Source: Aquimarina sp. AU58 (GTDB lineage Bacteria > Bacteroidota > Bacteroidia > Flavobacteriales > Flavobacteriaceae). From it: 64,000 nt of DNA. The translations under genes were made by a program, and so were the position numbers. Positions 1-7,536 of the stretch are shown piece after piece; the first letter of the stretch is position 1; the number at the start of each line of letters is the position of its first letter. The notes beneath the pieces were generated by a model. The model saw nothing but the letters and a program-made list of their open reading frames with translations, was not told where the DNA came from and searched no databases. The stretch is taken from positions 124,001 through 188,000 of the forward strand of contig NZ_OMPD01000009.1 of NCBI RefSeq assembly GCF_900312745.1, read 5' to 3'.

Positions 1-987
1 GCAGATAGTATTATTGCAGTAACTCAAGCAGATAATACAAAATTCTCAGCGCTGGCAACACAATTCTCTGCAGATACTTCTAGTAAAGATAAAGGAGGAG
101 ATCTTGGGTATTTCTCACCAGGTAGAATGGTTCCTGCTTTTAATGATTATTGTTTCGAAAACAAAACGGGAGATCAGGGAATTATAGAAACACAATTTGG
201 ATATCATATTATAAATATAGAAGATCAAAAAAATGAGCAAAAAGCTATAAAAGTAGCTACAGTAGCTCAAAAGGTTGAGCCAAGTGAAAAAACGATCAAT
301 GCTATTTTTACAGAAACAACCAAGTTTCAGATTTCGGCTAGAGACAAAGATTTTGAGGAAGTTTCTAAAGAAAATGAATTAACAGTACGACCTGTAAATA
401 AAATCAAAGAATTAGATGAGAATATCCCTGGATTAGGAGCTAGAAGAGCAGTTGTGCAATGGGCTTTTAATGAAGAATCTAAAGTAGGTGAAATAAAACG
501 TTTTGATATCCCTGAAGGATATGCGGTAGTTCAATTAACTGAAAAAGAAGATGAGGGATCAATGAAAGTAGAAGATGCAAGTTTAACTATAAAACCTATC
601 TTAGTTAATAAAAAGAAAGCAGAAAAATTGAAAAGTAAAATTTCTGGTAGCGCACTAGATGCAATTGCTCAAGGTCAAGGGCAAACTGTAAAAGTGGCTT
701 CTGCGTTGACTATGAAAACTCCAACTATTAGTGGAGCAGGAACAGAGCCAAAAGTAGTGGGGACAGCCTTTGCTTTAGAACCAGGAAAAGTATCTGGCCC
801 TATTGTTGGTAATAACGGAGTATATGTTATAGAAGTAACTAAGAAAACACCGGCTAGTGGTTTAGATACATATATGAGTTATGCATCACAAGTTTCCAAA
901 GCTCAGACAGGAGCAGTGAATACCAAAGTTTTTGAAGCGCTTAAAGAAGCTGCAGAAATAGAAGATAAGAGATCTAAATTCTACTAA
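1..987 (+). CDS. Peptidylprolyl isomerase, PpiD/SurA-like (5' end missing)
   Basis: Reading frame 1 is open from the first base, so this is the C-terminal 328 codons of a longer gene whose start lies outside the window. Residues 1-75 match the parvulin (PpiC) rotamase fold: the run SSKDKGGDLGYFSPG, then MVPAF, then TQFGYHII. The rest is a helical and beta C-terminal region, as in the inner-membrane-anchored PpiD chaperones of Bacteroidota (full length about 700 residues). The expected role is folding of proteins leaving the Sec translocon on the periplasmic side. A strong hairpin terminator follows. PpiD is preferred over SurA because of the long C-terminal part, but the N-terminal anchor cannot be seen. 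Confidence 0.85.
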   Translation, partial: ADSIIAVTQADNTKFSALATQFSADTSSKDKGGDLGYFSPGRMVPAFNDYCFENKTGDQGIIETQFGYHIINIEDQKNEQKAIKVATVAQKVEPSEKTINAIFTETTKFQISARDKDFEEVSKENELTVRPVNKIKELDENIPGLGARRAVVQWAFNEESKVGEIKRFDIPEGYAVVQLTEKEDEGSMKVEDASLTIKPILVNKKKAEKLKSKISGSALDAIAQGQGQTVKVASALTMKTPTISGAGTEPKVVGTAFALEPGKVSGPIVGNNGVYVIEVTKKTPASGLDTYMSYASQVSKAQTGAVNTKVFEALKEAAEIEDKRSKFY

Positions 988-1010
988 AAAGTAGATTGAT
1001 ATATTAAAAT

Positions 1011-1045
1011 AAAAAACCCTGAAGAATAATTCTTCAGGGTTTTTT
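1011..1045. terminator. Bidirectional hairpin terminator
   Basis: A perfect 16-bp stem (1011-1026 with 1030-1045) with a TAA loop, A-rich on the left and T-rich on the right. It sits between the isomerase gene (plus) and galE (minus), so it can stop transcription from both sides. Confidence 0.9.
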
Positions 1046-1070
1046 ATATACCAGTCCTAGTTTTTTGTGT

Positions 1071-2087
1071 TTAGCTTCTAACCTTTTGTTCCCATTTCCA
1101 TGCAGAAGTAAGAGAATCATCTAAGCTGCTTTTTGCTTTCCATCCTAGTTCACTATTTGCTTTAGTGGTATCTGCATAAGCTGCTGTGATATCACCTTCT
1201 CTTCGTTCTACAATTTTGTAGTTTAGTTTTTGTTTAGATACTTTTTCAAAGGATTGTATCACTTCCAGAACAGAGCTCCCTGTACCGGTGCCTACATTAA
1301 ATACTTCGTAATTAGATGCATTATTGCCATCTAGCAATCGTTGTAAGGCTACTACATGAGCTTTCGCTAGATCTACGACATGTATGTAATCTCTAATGCA
1401 GGTTCCGTCTGATGTGGGGTAATCATCACCAAATACAGACAATTGCTCTCTTAGTCCTATTGCTGTTTGCGTAATAAAAGGAATCAGGTTTTGAGGAACT
1501 CCAATAGGAAGTTCTCCAATTTCTGCCGAAGGATGTGCTCCAATTGGATTAAAATAACGTAATGCAATGGCTTTTAAGGCAGGATATACTTTACAGGTGT
1601 CTCTTATGATTTCTTCTCCAATCTGTTTTGTGTTTCCGTAAGGAGACTCTGCTGCTTTAACCGGGGCATCTTCTGTAATTGGTAATTCATCTGCCTGACC
1701 ATATACCGTACAAGAAGAGCTAAAAATAAAACTAGCCGATGGCTTATTAGCTAATTGTTGAAGGATATATACCAGAGTCGATAAATTATTCTCATAGTAT
1801 AACAAAGGTTTTTCTACGCTTTCACCTACAGCCTTTGATGCTGCAAAATGAATAACTCCTTCTATGTCATTATGACGTTTAAAAAACTCTTGAACCTTAT
1901 TCTTTTCTCTAAGGTCAAATTTTTCGAAAACAAGATCTTTTCCTGTGATTTCACAAATTCCTTTAATCACATCGGGTGATGAATTCGAACAATTGTCGAT
2001 AATAACAACTTCATACCCTTTGTTTTGTAACTCTACAACGGTGTGAGAACCAATAAACCCCAATCCCCCCGTGACTAAGATTTTCAT
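1071..2087 (-). CDS. galE: UDP-glucose 4-epimerase
   Basis: 338 residues, the normal GalE length. It interconverts UDP-glucose and UDP-galactose in the cytoplasm, feeding the Leloir pathway and surface polysaccharide synthesis. Visible motifs are the NAD-binding GGLGFIGSH at residues 7-15, SSSCTVYG at 123-130, and the catalytic pair Tyr150/Lys154 in YGNTK. The substrate-side RYFNPIGAH element is typical of GalE rather than of dTDP-glucose dehydratases. The GAF-domain gene lies 42 nt upstream on the same strand, so the two may be cotranscribed. No galT or galK is visible nearby. Confidence 0.95.
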   Translation of the reverse strand: MKILVTGGLGFIGSHTVVELQNKGYEVVIIDNCSNSSPDVIKGICEITGKDLVFEKFDLREKNKVQEFFKRHNDIEGVIHFAASKAVGESVEKPLLYYENNLSTLVYILQQLANKPSASFIFSSSCTVYGQADELPITEDAPVKAAESPYGNTKQIGEEIIRDTCKVYPALKAIALRYFNPIGAHPSAEIGELPIGVPQNLIPFITQTAIGLREQLSVFGDDYPTSDGTCIRDYIHVVDLAKAHVVALQRLLDGNNASNYEVFNVGTGTGSSVLEVIQSFEKVSKQKLNYKIVERREGDITAAYADTTKANSELGWKAKSSLDDSLTSAWKWEQKVRS

Positions 2088-2129
2088 ATGTAAAATGATT
2101 TAATATTTGCACCAACGAAGGAACAATAA

Positions 2130-2594
2130 TTAAAGGATTTTAGCAACTTCTTGATTTACAAATTCTAAAAATCGTTCATCTTTTTCTGTAAAAGGATCTG
2201 AGCTCTCAGAGTCAATATCAATCTGCCCAATATTTTCTCCGTTCTTGAATAGAGGGATTACGATTTCTGATTTAACAGTTAGACTACATGCGATATAATT
2301 ATTTTGTGCCTGCACATCAGGGACCACAAAATTTTCATTAGAAATAGCGACCTGACCACAGATCCCTTTTCCGAAAGGAATAATATCGTGATCTGTTTTT
2401 TCGCCAACATATGTGCGAAGTTTTAATTCTTCTTTGTCTTCGTTTTTAAAATAAAAACCAACCCAATCATAGTGATCTATATTGTCTTTAAGTAATTTGC
2501 AAATCATATATAATCTGTCTGTAACAGATTCGTCATTGTCTTTAAGTATATGAGTAACCTTGGGTTTTAAATCTTCAAAAAGCATTCCTAACAA
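2130..2594 (-). CDS. GAF-domain protein, free-methionine-(R)-sulfoxide reductase-like
   Basis: 154 residues forming one GAF domain. The core GKGICGQVAI, then YIACS, then SEIVIPLF and GQIDIDS follows the family of the E. coli free Met-(R)-sulfoxide reductase (MsrC/YebR), which repairs free oxidised methionine in the cytosol. Cys79 and Cys103 are 24 residues apart, matching the E. coli pair Cys94/Cys118. The third redox Cys (E. coli Cys84) appears to be Asp or His here, so the disulfide relay may differ or the protein may only bind a ligand. The ATG start has the promoter-like TATTTTTG (minus strand, 2612-2605) just upstream. Probably cotranscribed with galE. Confidence 0.75.
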   Translation of the reverse strand: MLGMLFEDLKPKVTHILKDNDESVTDRLYMICKLLKDNIDHYDWVGFYFKNEDKEELKLRTYVGEKTDHDIIPFGKGICGQVAISNENFVVPDVQAQNNYIACSLTVKSEIVIPLFKNGENIGQIDIDSESSDPFTEKDERFLEFVNQEVAKIL

Positions 2595-2688
2595 TTTTTC
2601 CCGGCAAAAATATCTAAAAAAAATATAAAAGCCTCTTATTTAGAATGGTATTGTTTTGTTAAAAAATCACTTAAAAAATAAAAATGCA

Positions 2689-2720
2689 TTGGCGATTGTT
2701 TTATATATAGAGTATTTTTG
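2689..2720 (+). promoter_or_regulatory. Predicted Bacteroidota promoter for the DUF3347 gene
   Basis: TTG at 2689-2691, a 21-nt spacer, then TATTTTTG at 2713-2720. This fits the Bacteroidota -33/-7 consensus and lies 47 nt before the ATG. Confidence 0.45.
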
Positions 2721-2767
2721 ACATCTTAATGGTAAAGAAACTAGACTAATTTTTAGCGTATAATTGC

Positions 2768-3337
2768 ATGTGTAGTAGTATTTTGAGAACAACAGGAAGA
2801 TTTTTTATAGTAATAGTATTCATGACTTTGGCAGGTGTATCCTGTAATAAAGATAAGAAACCCGAATCGGTTACTGTAGATGATAGTGTAAATGAAATTG
2901 CCGATTATAATAAGACCGATTCTAGATCAGAAGTTAAGTTTTCTGATGTAAAAATTCAAGAAATATATGATTTGTATCTATCTGTAAAAGCAGCTTTAGT
3001 AAATTCTGAAAGTAGTATTGTGCAGGCAGAAACAAAAAAAATAGAAGCTGTTATAGAAGATTCAAAAGAGAATGGGCAGCTTAAAGCAGTTTCGAAACTC
3101 ATTTCACTAACCAAAGACATCAAAAAACAACGTGATTTTTTTGTAACATTAACTAGTGAAGTAGAAAAACTGATTGGTAAAGCAGAAATTACATCTGGCG
3201 AAGTGTATAAGCAATTTTGCCCTATGGCATTTGATGGAGAAGGAGGGTATTGGTTATCTGATTCTAAAGAAATTAGAAATCCATATTATGGGAAAAAAAT
3301 GCTTGTCTGCGGAAATGTGGAAAAAACTTTTAAATAA
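2768..3337 (+). CDS. DUF3347-type lipoprotein
   Basis: 189 residues. The N-terminus is a signal peptide with a loose lipobox ending at Cys26 (AGVSC), followed by a charged linker and a helical domain. The C-terminal signature FCPMAFDGEGGYWLSD, then RNPYYG and MLVCG, is characteristic of DUF3347. That domain occurs alone or fused to metal-efflux (CusB-type) adaptors in Bacteroidota, and its Cys, Met and His residues suggest metal binding. No metal-transport genes are adjacent. Likely anchored in the outer or inner membrane facing the periplasm. The metal role is inferred from the family. Confidence 0.7.
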   Translation: MCSSILRTTGRFFIVIVFMTLAGVSCNKDKKPESVTVDDSVNEIADYNKTDSRSEVKFSDVKIQEIYDLYLSVKAALVNSESSIVQAETKKIEAVIEDSKENGQLKAVSKLISLTKDIKKQRDFFVTLTSEVEKLIGKAEITSGEVYKQFCPMAFDGEGGYWLSDSKEIRNPYYGKKMLVCGNVEKTFK

Positions 3338-3530
3338 CAGGTGAATTCGTGTTATTTAACACAAAATATAAAATATATTTCCAGTATAGGAAAGTAAGAA
3401 AATACTTATAACAGAAATATTGATTATATTTATAAGGAATCAAGTGCGTAAATAAACTTAATTTTGAGGGAAATTTAACACATTAATACGTACTGGATTA
3501 GTATTGTAATTGGGATAAAACAAAAAGGAT

Positions 3531-4295
3531 ATGATTGAGAAAAAATTAATCTTGTTGATTTTTTCTGTACTCTTTTTTTCCTGTAGTGAAGCAAAAATGA
3601 CTCCTGGACTTACGGTCCAGACAATTGCTCTTATAGAAAAATCTAAAGCACTACAGTTACGGGGGGAAAAAGTAGAACAGAGTATGCTCAGAAAAAAAGA
3701 TTCGATAGTAATGCTTATTGGCGGATCGAGTATAGAAGTTACTTCGAATGATAAAGATTTTGTAAACATAGAGAGCTTGTCTGATGAGTTTATTTTGGAT
3801 ATGAAATATGCTACTTCTGATAATTTTTTAAAAGAAAAAGTATATTCTTGTGCCAAATGCTTTGTTAGAAAAGACGTAGCAGAAGCACTTATAAGGGTAA
3901 ATAATGATTTGCTTACTCAAGGATACAGAATGAAATTCTTTGATTGCTATCGACCATATAGTGTACAGAAAAAAATGTGGAAGATTTTTCCTAATCCTGG
4001 ATATGTAGCAGACCCAAAAGGAGGATCCGTACATAATAGAGGAGCGGCTGTAGATATAACTTTGGTTAGATCAGCTGGTGGACATGTCGATATGGGGACA
4101 GATTTTGATCATTTCGGAAAAGAAGCACATCATTCGTATAAATCGCTTTCGAAAACGGTACTTGGGCATCGTAAGTTGTTAAAAGAAACTATGGAGAAGC
4201 ATGGTTTTAAGACTATAAGAACAGAATGGTGGCACTATAATTTTAAAGGAAACACAAAGTATAAAATATCAGATTTTAGATGGAAATGTGATTGA
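3531..4295 (+). CDS. D-alanyl-D-alanine dipeptidase (VanX/M15D family) lipoprotein
   Basis: 254 residues. A hydrophobic N-terminus ends at Cys18 (LFFSC), suggesting a lipoprotein. The catalytic domain shows the M15D layout: Arg141 in CYRPY, the zinc ligands His168 and Asp175 in SVHNRGAAVDI, and Glu232 with His235 in EWWH. VanX/DdpX enzymes cleave D-Ala-D-Ala. Outside vancomycin clusters they salvage cell-wall D-Ala or remodel peptidoglycan precursors in the periplasm. No vanHA-type partners are present, so a house-keeping recycling role is more likely than resistance. The gene stands alone between noncoding flanks. Confidence 0.85.
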   Translation: MIEKKLILLIFSVLFFSCSEAKMTPGLTVQTIALIEKSKALQLRGEKVEQSMLRKKDSIVMLIGGSSIEVTSNDKDFVNIESLSDEFILDMKYATSDNFLKEKVYSCAKCFVRKDVAEALIRVNNDLLTQGYRMKFFDCYRPYSVQKKMWKIFPNPGYVADPKGGSVHNRGAAVDITLVRSAGGHVDMGTDFDHFGKEAHHSYKSLSKTVLGHRKLLKETMEKHGFKTIRTEWWHYNFKGNTKYKISDFRWKCD

Positions 4296-4420
4296 TTAAA
4301 TTCAATAGTATGAAGAGAATATTTTGATCAAAAACTATATGATCAAAGATATGTTATTGAAAGAATCAATGTCTGGATCGATTTTTTTTTAGATAACAAA
4401 CCAACTTTATACATACTTTT

Positions 4421-5185
4421 TTGAAAAAGTTAATAGGATACTTAAAAGTTTTCCAAACCGATTCTCTTTGTCATGAGATTGAGGTTGATCAAGGATTCAA
4501 AAAACTGTACGAGGCAGAATCTTTATTTCCAAGTGGGAATAGCTTTACTCTTGTTACAAATACCTTAACTCTAAAATACCATTACATAAGTCCGTATATC
4601 GAAACCTGTACAGGGCTATCACGTGAGAGACTAATTGACGAAGGAGTTTCTTATTTTGTTGAACATATTCACCCAGATGATATTGAACCATGGGTGCGGT
4701 CAATGAAAGACTTGATGGATTTCTGTTTGAATAAGACTAAAATCTCTGATCGGAAACTTACTTTCTTTCAATACAACTACCGTTTAAAAATTGAGAATCA
4801 TTATAAAAATATCATTGAAAATGTGGTGCCAATTGCTCTGGACAAAAAAGGGAAACCCATAGTTGGCTTAGGACGTTTTCAGATAATGAACACCACCGCT
4901 AAATTACCTAATACAGCTTCGGCAAGAAGTCTTAATGCATGCAATCAACTGGTTACCGTGTTTTATAAAAACTACAGTGCTCAAAACATATATGATGAAT
5001 TAACCTTGAGGGAGCTGGATATTGTAAAGCTATTGATAAATCGTGAGTCCAGTAAGACAATAGCTGCTAAGCTTTTTCTTAGTCCGCATACAGTAGATAC
5101 ACACCGCAGGAACATATTACGAAAACTGGGACTAAGTTCTACAGCAGAACTTGTGGCAAAGCACGAATTACTTCACTTTTTATGA
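4421..5185 (+). CDS. LuxR-family transcriptional regulator with PAS-like sensor
   Basis: 254 residues from a TTG start. An in-frame stop at 4394 and no ATG before residue 91 leave TTG as the best choice. Residues about 35-155 look like a PAS fold, including the HIHPDD element seen in many flavobacterial PAS/LuxR proteins. Residues about 190-250 are a LuxR/GerE helix-turn-helix (LTLRELDIVKLL, SSKTIAAKLFLSPHTVDTHR). It would bind DNA as a dimer in response to a ligand or partner. It is the gene immediately upstream of the two double-glycine peptides, each preceded by a palindromic element, so it is a candidate regulator of them. That link is inference. Confidence 0.8.
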   Translation: MKKLIGYLKVFQTDSLCHEIEVDQGFKKLYEAESLFPSGNSFTLVTNTLTLKYHYISPYIETCTGLSRERLIDEGVSYFVEHIHPDDIEPWVRSMKDLMDFCLNKTKISDRKLTFFQYNYRLKIENHYKNIIENVVPIALDKKGKPIVGLGRFQIMNTTAKLPNTASARSLNACNQLVTVFYKNYSAQNIYDELTLRELDIVKLLINRESSKTIAAKLFLSPHTVDTHRRNILRKLGLSSTAELVAKHELLHFL

Positions 5186-5544
5186 ATTTACTCAAATTGA
5201 GTATTGTTTATGATTTTAAATGAGACTTTCTTTACATAGTACTAAGAAATATCGTTTAAAGAACTTGTGGCCTGAAAATACTTGATACAACTTAAAAAAA
5301 TTATTCAAAACGAACGCATTGATAATATTTCTATAAAAATGGAAACTCTTAAATGAGTTTTATATGGATATTCATCATTTGATGATTCAGCTGAAAATAC
5401 CTAATAAGACAGGGTAATATAGCTTTAAGAATACTAATAAATAAGTTAGAAAATAAATATACACAAAGAAATTCTTGCAAGGATAGACATGAATTGTGAT
5501 GTCTATAAATATTCACAATATCAAATAACTAATAATTTTTAATT
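5186..5544. other. Intergenic region before the peptide genes
   Basis: 359 bases with no credible gene. It is AT-rich. Near 5370-5390 there is a small palindrome (ATCATTTGATGAT). The clear signal is the regulatory element at 5471-5504, described separately. Confidence 0.6.
5471..5504 (+). promoter_or_regulatory. Double-palindrome upstream element, copy 1
   Basis: ATTCTTGCAAGGAT followed by AGACAT, an 8-nt spacer and ATGTCT. CTTGCAAG is itself a palindrome and AGACAT/ATGTCT form an inverted repeat. A second copy with the same order lies at 5847-5882. This one ends 40 nt before the ATG of the first peptide gene. Confidence 0.7.
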
Positions 5545-5766
5545 ATGAAAAAACAAATTTTGACCTTAGGAAAAATCCTAAGTAAAGTAGAACAGAAAAG
5601 TATTAATGGAGGCGCTGCTGCGATTAGTTGCCATTATGGTAAATTTCATAATGGATGCTTATGTAATTATCATTCGCAATGCGCATCTGGTCATTGTGAT
5701 GAAGGGTTTGGGGCAACCATAGGTCTTTGTCAACCTAAACCAGAATCTGATGATTCGAGTTATTAA
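5545..5766 (+). CDS. Double-glycine leader peptide, six cysteines (bacteriocin/RiPP-like)
   Basis: 73 residues. Residues 1-23 form a leader (MKKQILTLGKILSKVEQKSI then NGG) of the type cut after Gly-Gly by peptidase-containing ABC exporters. The predicted 50-residue core carries Cys29, 38, 40, 46, 51 and 62, spaced as in small disulfide-rich (knottin-like) peptides, with an acidic tail. Short Cys-rich precursors with this leader are common in Flavobacteriia and mostly uncharacterised. They may be bacteriocins or signals. No exporter or modifying enzyme lies nearby, so export must rely on a transporter encoded elsewhere. A paralogous leader follows 150 nt downstream. Confidence 0.75.
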   Translation: MKKQILTLGKILSKVEQKSINGGAAAISCHYGKFHNGCLCNYHSQCASGHCDEGFGATIGLCQPKPESDDSSY

Positions 5767-5846
5767 TGTAATTGATATTCTATATTAGAAGAAAACTACT
5801 GATTTTTTGGTAGTTTCTTATTAATGGCTTAATCATTCTTAATAAT

Positions 5847-5882
5847 ATTCTTGCAAGAACAGACATAAAACTGGACATGTCT
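5847..5882 (+). promoter_or_regulatory. Double-palindrome upstream element, copy 2
   Basis: ATTCTTGCAAGAAC followed by AGACAT, a 10-nt spacer and ATGTCT (5877-5882). It is the same arrangement as at 5471-5504 and ends 36 nt before the ATG of the second peptide gene. Confidence 0.7.
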
Positions 5883-5918
5883 TTAAAAAAGTGACAGCAA
5901 TATTAAATCTTATAACCT

Positions 5919-6068
5919 ATGTTAAAAAACATTTTAAAAACTGGAACCTTATTAAGTAAATCAGAACAACTAATAATTAATGGAGGCGCTCTACCTCGTT
6001 GCAAAAATTGTGGCTTTGATAGACCACAAAATGTTGGATGTGCTGAGTGGTCATGCGAGGACTACTAG
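5919..6068 (+). CDS. Double-glycine leader peptide, four cysteines
   Basis: 49 codons from ATG to TAG, shorter than usual gene-finding cut-offs. The leader (MLKNILKTGTLLSKSEQ then NGGA) aligns residue for residue with that of the upstream peptide, including LSK, EQ and the final NGGA. The predicted 26-residue core has Cys28, 31, 41 and 46, beginning with a CKNC pair. The matching leader and the matching upstream element make it a real gene and a sibling of the first peptide, although the cores share no sequence. Function unknown; it could be a bacteriocin, a signal or a RiPP precursor. Confidence 0.75.
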   Translation: MLKNILKTGTLLSKSEQLIINGGALPRCKNCGFDRPQNVGCAEWSCEDY

Positions 6069-6081
6069 AGATCATTTTTAA

Positions 6082-6109
6082 AAGAGATCATCTAAACAGG
6101 TGATCTCTT
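6082..6109 (+). terminator. Hairpin after the peptide genes
   Basis: A 12-bp stem with one G-U pair (6082-6093 with 6098-6109) and an AAAC loop, 13 nt after the second peptide stop. The following T tract is weak. Confidence 0.6.
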
Positions 6110-6146
6110 GTTAAGTTATAGGTATGTATAGGTTTTAGAATTGAAA

Positions 6147-6178
6147 AAAACGACACTCACCTTAATGAGTGCCGTTTT
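6147..6178. terminator. Bidirectional terminator between peptide genes and aceA
   Basis: AAAACG/CGTTTT and CACTCA/TGAGTG pair with one A-C mismatch around a 6-nt loop. A-rich left and T-rich right arms allow termination in both directions. Confidence 0.75.
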
Positions 6179-6226
6179 AAAGCACAATAATTAATTGTAA
6201 AAATCGGAAAAAATCATGCTTTATGT

Positions 6227-7504
6227 TTAGAACTGCTCGACTTCTGTGCTACCTTCCATAGCTACAGTCGAAGCTTTACCCGCAGTTACTGTATTTTGTA
6301 CAGCGTCAAAGTATGTAGTGCCTACAAATCCTTGATGTTTTACTGCACGAAATCCGTCTTTTTGTAGCGCAAATTCTCTTTCTTGTAATTCAGAATAGCC
6401 TGCCATTCCTCTTTCTTTATATGCTTTAGATAATTCAAACATACTTGTGTTTAATGCATGAAATCCTGCAAGAGTAATGAATTGAAATTTGTAACCCATA
6501 GCAGCCAACTCTTCTCTAAATGTTTCCATTTCTGAAACAGAAAGCTTTGCAGCCCAGTTAAAAGAAGGAGAGCAATTGTATGCCAGCATTTGATCTGGAT
6601 ATTTGGCATGGATAGCTTCAGCAAATTTGCGAGCCTGTTCTAAGTCGGGATTACTGGTTTCCATCCAAATAAGATCGGCATAGGGAGCATATGATAATCC
6701 TCTGTCAATACCTTGTTCTATTCCATTCTTTACATAAAAGAAACCTTCATCTGTGCGTTCTCCCGTAACAAACTTTCTATCGCGCTCATCTACATCGCTG
6801 GTCAATAAATTAGCGGCATCAGCATCGGTACGTGCAATAATAACTGCAGGTACTCCCATTACATCTGCAGCAAGACGAGCAGCAACTAATTTATTAATAG
6901 CTTCCTGTGTGGGAACTAATACTTTTCCGCCAAGATGTCCACACTTTTTCGCAGAACTTAATTGATCTTCAAAATGAACTCCGCTGGCACCCGATTCTAT
7001 CATAGATTTCATCAATTCAAAAGCATTTAGGTTTCCTCCAAAACCAGCTTCGGCATCTGCGACGATAGGAACTAAATAATCCTTTTTGTTTTCTTCACCA
7101 TTTACTACTTGTATTTGATCTGCTCTTAGCAAAGCGTTATTGATTCTCTTTACTACTTGCGGAACACTATTTACAGGATATAGAGATTGATCTGGATACA
7201 TTTGTCCGGCAAGATTTGCATCGGCGGCCACTTGCCATCCACTTAAGTATATTGCTTCTAATCCTGCCTCTACTTCCTGTACAGCCTGGTTACCTGTTAA
7301 TGCTCCTAATCCCGCTACAAACCCTTGTGTTTTTAGTTTCATCCATAGTTTTTCAGAACCTTGTTTAGCTACACTATGCTCGATTTTATATGAACCTTGT
7401 AACTTTACTACTTCTTGGGCAGTATACGGGCGCTCTATAGTCGCCCATCTTGGATTTGTGGTCCAATCGATAATCAATTCTTCTATTCTTTGTTCTGTGT
7501 TCAT
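6227..7504 (-). CDS. aceA: Isocitrate lyase
   Basis: 425 residues, close to E. coli AceA (434). It splits isocitrate into glyoxylate and succinate, the first step of the glyoxylate shunt, allowing growth on acetate or fatty acids. The family signature KKCGH lies at residues 186-190, with catalytic Cys188. Metal-binding acidic residues stand in [10 protein letters not shown], and NCSPSFNW forms the substrate pocket. It follows aceB on the same strand with a 32-nt gap, so the two form an aceBA operon. A bidirectional terminator lies just past its stop. Confidence 0.97.
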   Translation of the reverse strand: MNTEQRIEELIIDWTTNPRWATIERPYTAQEVVKLQGSYKIEHSVAKQGSEKLWMKLKTQGFVAGLGALTGNQAVQEVEAGLEAIYLSGWQVAADANLAGQMYPDQSLYPVNSVPQVVKRINNALLRADQIQVVNGEENKKDYLVPIVADAEAGFGGNLNAFELMKSMIESGASGVHFEDQLSSAKKCGHLGGKVLVPTQEAINKLVAARLAADVMGVPAVIIARTDADAANLLTSDVDERDRKFVTGERTDEGFFYVKNGIEQGIDRGLSYAPYADLIWMETSNPDLEQARKFAEAIHAKYPDQMLAYNCSPSFNWAAKLSVSEMETFREELAAMGYKFQFITLAGFHALNTSMFELSKAYKERGMAGYSELQEREFALQKDGFRAVKHQGFVGTTYFDAVQNTVTAGKASTVAMEGSTEVEQF

Positions 7505-7536
7505 GACTTATTGATTTTACTATATATTGATTTACT

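Noticed and set aside
3349..3362. GTGTTATTTAACAC palindrome after the DUF3347 gene
   Set aside because: No T tract and a short stem, so neither a convincing terminator nor an operator.
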